DNA from: Enoplolaimus lenunculus | Lineage: Eukaryota; Nematoda; Enoplea; Enoplida; Thoracostomopsidae | Direction: 5' to 3' | Length of the DNA: 64,000 nucleotides | Assembly (NCBI GenBank): GCA_030248215.1 | Contig: JASANG010001984.1 | Span: 186,001 to 250,000 of the forward strand | Shown: positions 60,332 through 64,000 of the stretch, piece by piece | How positions within the stretch are numbered: position 1 is the stretch's first letter | Layout of the letters: the number at the start of each line of letters is the position of its first letter | The notes under the pieces: generated by a model | The model's input: only the letters and a program-made list of their open reading frames with translations | Database searches by the model: none | What the model was told of the DNA's origin: nothing | Translations under genes and position numbers: made by a program

Positions 60332-61091
60332 TTGAATAACACAGTGCATTGCAAGAAATTAAATACTTCATAATTCCACAAAAAGCTGATAAACATTTAC
60401 ATAGCTTGGTTGACATTTGTTAAAACTTACTTTGCGATTTTAACTTCCAGTTTGTTCGAAAGTTTGACTTTCCACTTTCCGCTATGTGCCTCAATAACAA
60501 GGCTTTCGATTAATGACGTCTTCCTCACAGTGAATGGTAGACAACTGTCACAATCAGTTCGATATACAATCTATCACTGTGTCAGAGACTAGATGACATA
60601 TCTCCCTTTTGTTACATTCTGGAAAATTAAGCATGCCCTAATTTAGAAAACTAAAAATTCAAACAATAGCATGGTAATAGGTTTTTAACAACGAAAAAAA
60701 TTGATAGTTATTAAGAGTCCTGAAATAACATGCTACTAAAAATTATAAACGCTTTTGAATGAACATGTTTAAATATAATCTAAAGTTAGTTTAAGGCGTA
60801 AGTTCAAAGAATTTGCTCTGTGAGAAAAAATAAGCTGGAAGTCAACAAATTTTGCAGAAGCCGGAACCAGTGGTGTAGCAAAACGTGGATCATAAAATAA
60901 TGTCAAATTTGCAAATTTTAACATCAACTTGCAAAATAATAACGCCAAAAATACAACCAAAAACAACCTTTTTAAGAACTCTGGGCAATCAAAGTTGTAA
61001 AGATTGTCACAAACTCAGAAAGCGGCTCACTGAAACCCGCAGCGTAAGTTTTACCAGAGCTGGAGCCGCACCTCTGATTGTATTCTTTTAG

Positions 61092-61489
61092 CAGGGTTCC
61101 AACAGGAACTACATTTTGCCGGAAGAGGAAGAGGAACAGGAATTGAATTTTTTTGCAGGAACCGGAACAGGAACAGGAACCGGAATTTGAATACTCTTCA
61201 TCACCGAATTACTGTTGGGCTTTTTGGAAAACGTGCCAAAAATGGTTTAAGGGAATTTTCAGCTATTTCATCAATAAGTTTTACTAAAACACACCATGAA
61301 CAATTTAGTAGCAGAATTGAACTGGGCACAAAAACTATAATTTTGACATAAAAAATTTCTCAAAGACAAAGTTTCCAATATTTAAATGATTATGAATCAT
61401 TTGCCACAATACCGTGAAAATTCCGGTTCCTGCATGTTTGAATGCAGGAACAGGAATTGAATTTTTGCAGGAATTCCGGTTGAAACATG
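61092..61489. mobile_element. hAT-like miniature element, CAGGGTTCCAAC subfamily
   Basis: It starts CAGGGTTCCAACAGGAACTA and ends AATTCCGGTTGAAACATG, and is flanked by a perfect 8-bp duplication tcttttag (61084-61091 and 61490-61497). GGAACAGGAACCGGAA repeats fill the left subterminal region. Related left ends occur at 33938 and 55424. Confidence 0.9.
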
Positions 61490-62604
61490 TCTTTTAGCCA
61501 ACATATTCTGCAATCAGGGTGGCGATCGTATATTAATTGACTAGATGTCACAACCGTAGTGGGATGTAGCATGTAAACAGTTTTATTTGCCCAGACTCCC
61601 AGACAAAAATCGCAGGAAGATGCTAAATATATCCACTTGTCAAAACTCAAAGGCAGCTTTAGGGTATTTAGGATCACATCCATAAATATCCAGTAATCGG
61701 TCGGTTTTACTGGTATCAGTTTTTGCTGGATTAACCGAAGCCGGGTACCCGGTCACATCCTGGCTGCAACAACAGTTGACTTTAGTAAATCAATGAAATA
61801 TACTTAAATTATCTTGCAGATCTCTGGTAAGTACTGGACCGAACAACAATATTTGGATCGCACTTATGCCATTCCACTTCTTCAGCCGGGATTTCACTCG
61901 CAGACCTTGACCCATTATACCTTTCGCAGCTAACGTAATCATACAAAAGTTTGGTTCGCACAACAACCTGGTAATGCAATGTGAACTACGTAATCTTTAA
62001 ACAATTAGCTGGAACAAGTTTCCGTAACTACGTCAACAATTTATTAACAGCAACCGCTTGCCTCAGTGGCACTCAGAGATAAATTTAATTGGTTGCCTGT
62101 CAACTCCCATTTCAAAGTATGAAATGGACAACGACAACTGATTCTGTTTTTGAAAATCTTTATATAATTCAATTTTAGGAAATAACAATTACTTGAACTG
62201 AATAGGCAAACAAAGAAAGAATTATTTGAACTGAATTGGCTAACAAAGAATGGTGCCATTAATTTTTTACCCAAATATGCTAAACCTAAAACGTCCGGAT
62301 AGTTACAGGCTTGCTTTCCTAAAACAGTTTATTAAAAGTTTATGTACGAATTTCACATAAAATATTTAAAGATAAGACTGTACGTTGAAGAGTTTAGTAG
62401 ATAAACTGTATGCTGCTTGTTTAAAGACTGCAAATTGTAACGTAGCTATATATAGTTATTCTAATTTTAAATCTGCAAAGGAATCGACTTTGATAGTTCT
62501 ACATTACATATTATATATAGAAAATTCAGCAACTCGTAGGTTGTATTAAGGCTTAGATTACGGCGTTAAGGTTAAGGCTTAGATAAACCTAATATTCAAC
62601 ATAA

Positions 62605-62887
62605 TGCATCGTTCACGGTAACTTTTAGGGTTAACACTTGTCACATTTGAAAACTGTGATGCGTTAACCCTACCATGACGCAAAAATTGCGTTGAGCCTG
62701 CCCTAACCGTGTTACAAAGCGCTCTGTGACACGTATTAGGATAGGGCTGTGACATGTGCTACGGTAGGGTTAACGCTATTTTTGCGTTAGGGTAGTGTTA
62801 ACTCATTACAATTTGGAAAATTGACACGTGTTAACCCTACTTTATGTTTCTGGTGGCAAGATGTAAATTTTCATTGTGAACGATGCA
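62605..62887. mobile_element. Miniature element made of GTTAACCCTAC inverted motifs
   Basis: Perfect 12-bp inverted ends (TGCATCGTTCAC and GTGAACGATGCA) enclose at least four copies of GTTAACCCTAC in both orientations, plus GCGTTAACCCTACC paired with GTAGGGTTAACGC. The ends resemble those of 44407-45156 (TGCGCCGTTCAC), although the interior differs. Confidence 0.7.
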
Positions 62888-64000
62888 CAATAGCGGTAAA
62901 GCTTAGGCATATTTGGGGTTACTGGTTAAACCTAAGTACCAGCTAGAACACCATTGCTTCGAGGCTTACTTAGATGTACGATCCAAAGCCTTCAGCTTAG
63001 GAGCCTAACGATTTTAGACTTAGGTAAGTACACAATCTAATAACGTTTTAAGGCTTAGAACCCTAATGCTATGTTTGACACTGTAACTCTATGAAGCTTT
63101 GAGGCTTATGTTTTAGATTACACTAGGCATTCGCATACTATATGGCAAAAACATAAACATATCTGACTCTAAACTAATAATTTAAGGCACTGCTGGTACT
63201 AAATTTAGTTCGGTTTAGATACAACCTTGTCAAACTTAGACACATCAACTTGGGGAACGTTTCGTAAACATACCTGCTCACTATTTAAAACCAAACGAAA
63301 CCTCTCACACCAACCTAAAATTTACTCAACATATTAATATTAATATATAGATAATACATAAAATTTTACAGTAACTGACAATGTTCAGGTTAGGCTTAGC
63401 CTTGGAAATATTTTTATTCTTATGCTGCGGCTTTAGCTTATGCTTACGTATATACTTAGAGAAAATAGTGTATGATATATTAACTATAATACAAAAGAGT
63501 ATATTGAGTCTAAACTTTTTTTCGAATCGATGCAATTCTGAACCTTATAGTATCTGCAGCTTATATATGTGTTGTCATATTGGCTACTTAATTTGAATCT
63601 TCTCAAAGCGGCTTCTACGAGACGTGAAGATATCTCTCAAAACGGTTTTGATCGCAGACCTAAAAATAAAAATTATCATAGTGTCAAACAAATAATGCTA
63701 AACTTCATCAATACACAAGTAAATACTCTCCCAGGGAAGGGCCTTTAGGGAAAAATAATTCACTTAGATGACCGTGCATTTTTCACTGTCAGTTATCCTC
63801 ATAACCCCCTTTGGGACACCACCTACGCAAGGTTTGAACGAGCTTATAACTACAAATCTGAATATGCACTGTAGCTGTTTTTAATACCAAAGAAAAGGAC
63901 ACCCTCGACCTTTCTGGTAATTCTTTACCAATATTAAAAAATTTCTGTTAGCTAAAAGAGCTTTTCGTTGCATCTTCAATTGACAAATCTCCGATGGTGA

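Larger units (their letters stand above)
57337..64000. other. Repeat-rich end of window without a confident gene
   Basis: Apart from a possible 3' exon at 59299-59584 I can support no host gene. Listed separately are a short tandem repeat near 57.8 kb and the elements at 59955-60331, 61092-61489 and 62605-62887. CTTAGG-type words are frequent from 62540 to 63450. A sequence near 63725-63840 (CCTCATAACCCCCTTTGGGA) resembles 56090-56110 and 56640-56700. Confidence 0.5.

Noticed and set aside
60885-61091. Plus-strand 68-codon frame with CKDC and a GTAAGT donor
   Set aside because: Only one splice signal and no similarity. It abuts a hAT-like element at 61092 and is probably chance.
61829-61929. 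Minus-strand open stretch that reads like protein (contains EIPAEEVEWHKCDPNIVVRS)
   Set aside because: No usable donor follows on that strand, while the plus strand has a good donor at the same place. Coding strand and limits cannot be decided.

Overview
This is a nuclear segment of an intron-rich, AT-rich animal genome, probably an invertebrate. I cannot fix the phylum. The evidence is spliced genes with GT-AG introns of about 200-4500 bp, animal-type MICU1, TMEM258, DJ-1, PNO1 and SKI3 proteins, and many dispersed non-autonomous transposons. No bacterial gene organisation is visible. Every exon junction given for the five complete genes was checked by eye for GT/AG and for reading phase.

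Layout: 1-8.6 kb holds no host gene, only a broken protein-primed DNA polymerase fossil and short terminal-inverted-repeat elements. A 12-exon cofactor-independent phosphoglycerate mutase lies on the minus strand (8667-17250). A 3.5-kb divergent spacer separates it from MICU1, the gatekeeper of the mitochondrial calcium uniporter (12 exons, plus strand, 20798-31611). MICU1's 4.5-kb second intron carries a tandem array of tRNA-like modules. Single-exon TMEM258 follows (33363-33626), then DJ-1/PARK7 on the minus strand (4 exons, 36317-40942). PNO1 is divergent from DJ-1 (7 exons, 43679-49945). The 5' end of SKI3/TTC37 starts at 52556, but after three exons I find only exons of an unidentified gene (55027-57336). 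The last 6.5 kb is repeat-rich with one possible minus-strand 3' exon.

The genes do not form a pathway. They are housekeeping functions: glycolysis, mitochondrial calcium entry, N-glycosylation, oxidative-stress defence, 40S ribosome assembly and 3'-5' RNA decay. Two head-to-head pairs (phosphoglycerate mutase/MICU1 and DJ-1/PNO1) have spacers of 2.7-3.5 kb.

The most unusual content is the repeat fraction. It includes a large family of hAT-like miniature elements with CAGGGTG(C/T)AACCGGA ends and CCGGA-rich subterminal repeats, three of them with perfect 8-bp target duplications. It also includes two elements with related ends whose interiors are arrays of short inverted motifs, an element built from tandem ~155-175 bp repeats with a GGACGGACAGACGG tail, and the tRNA-like array. 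No transposase that could move these is visible in the window.
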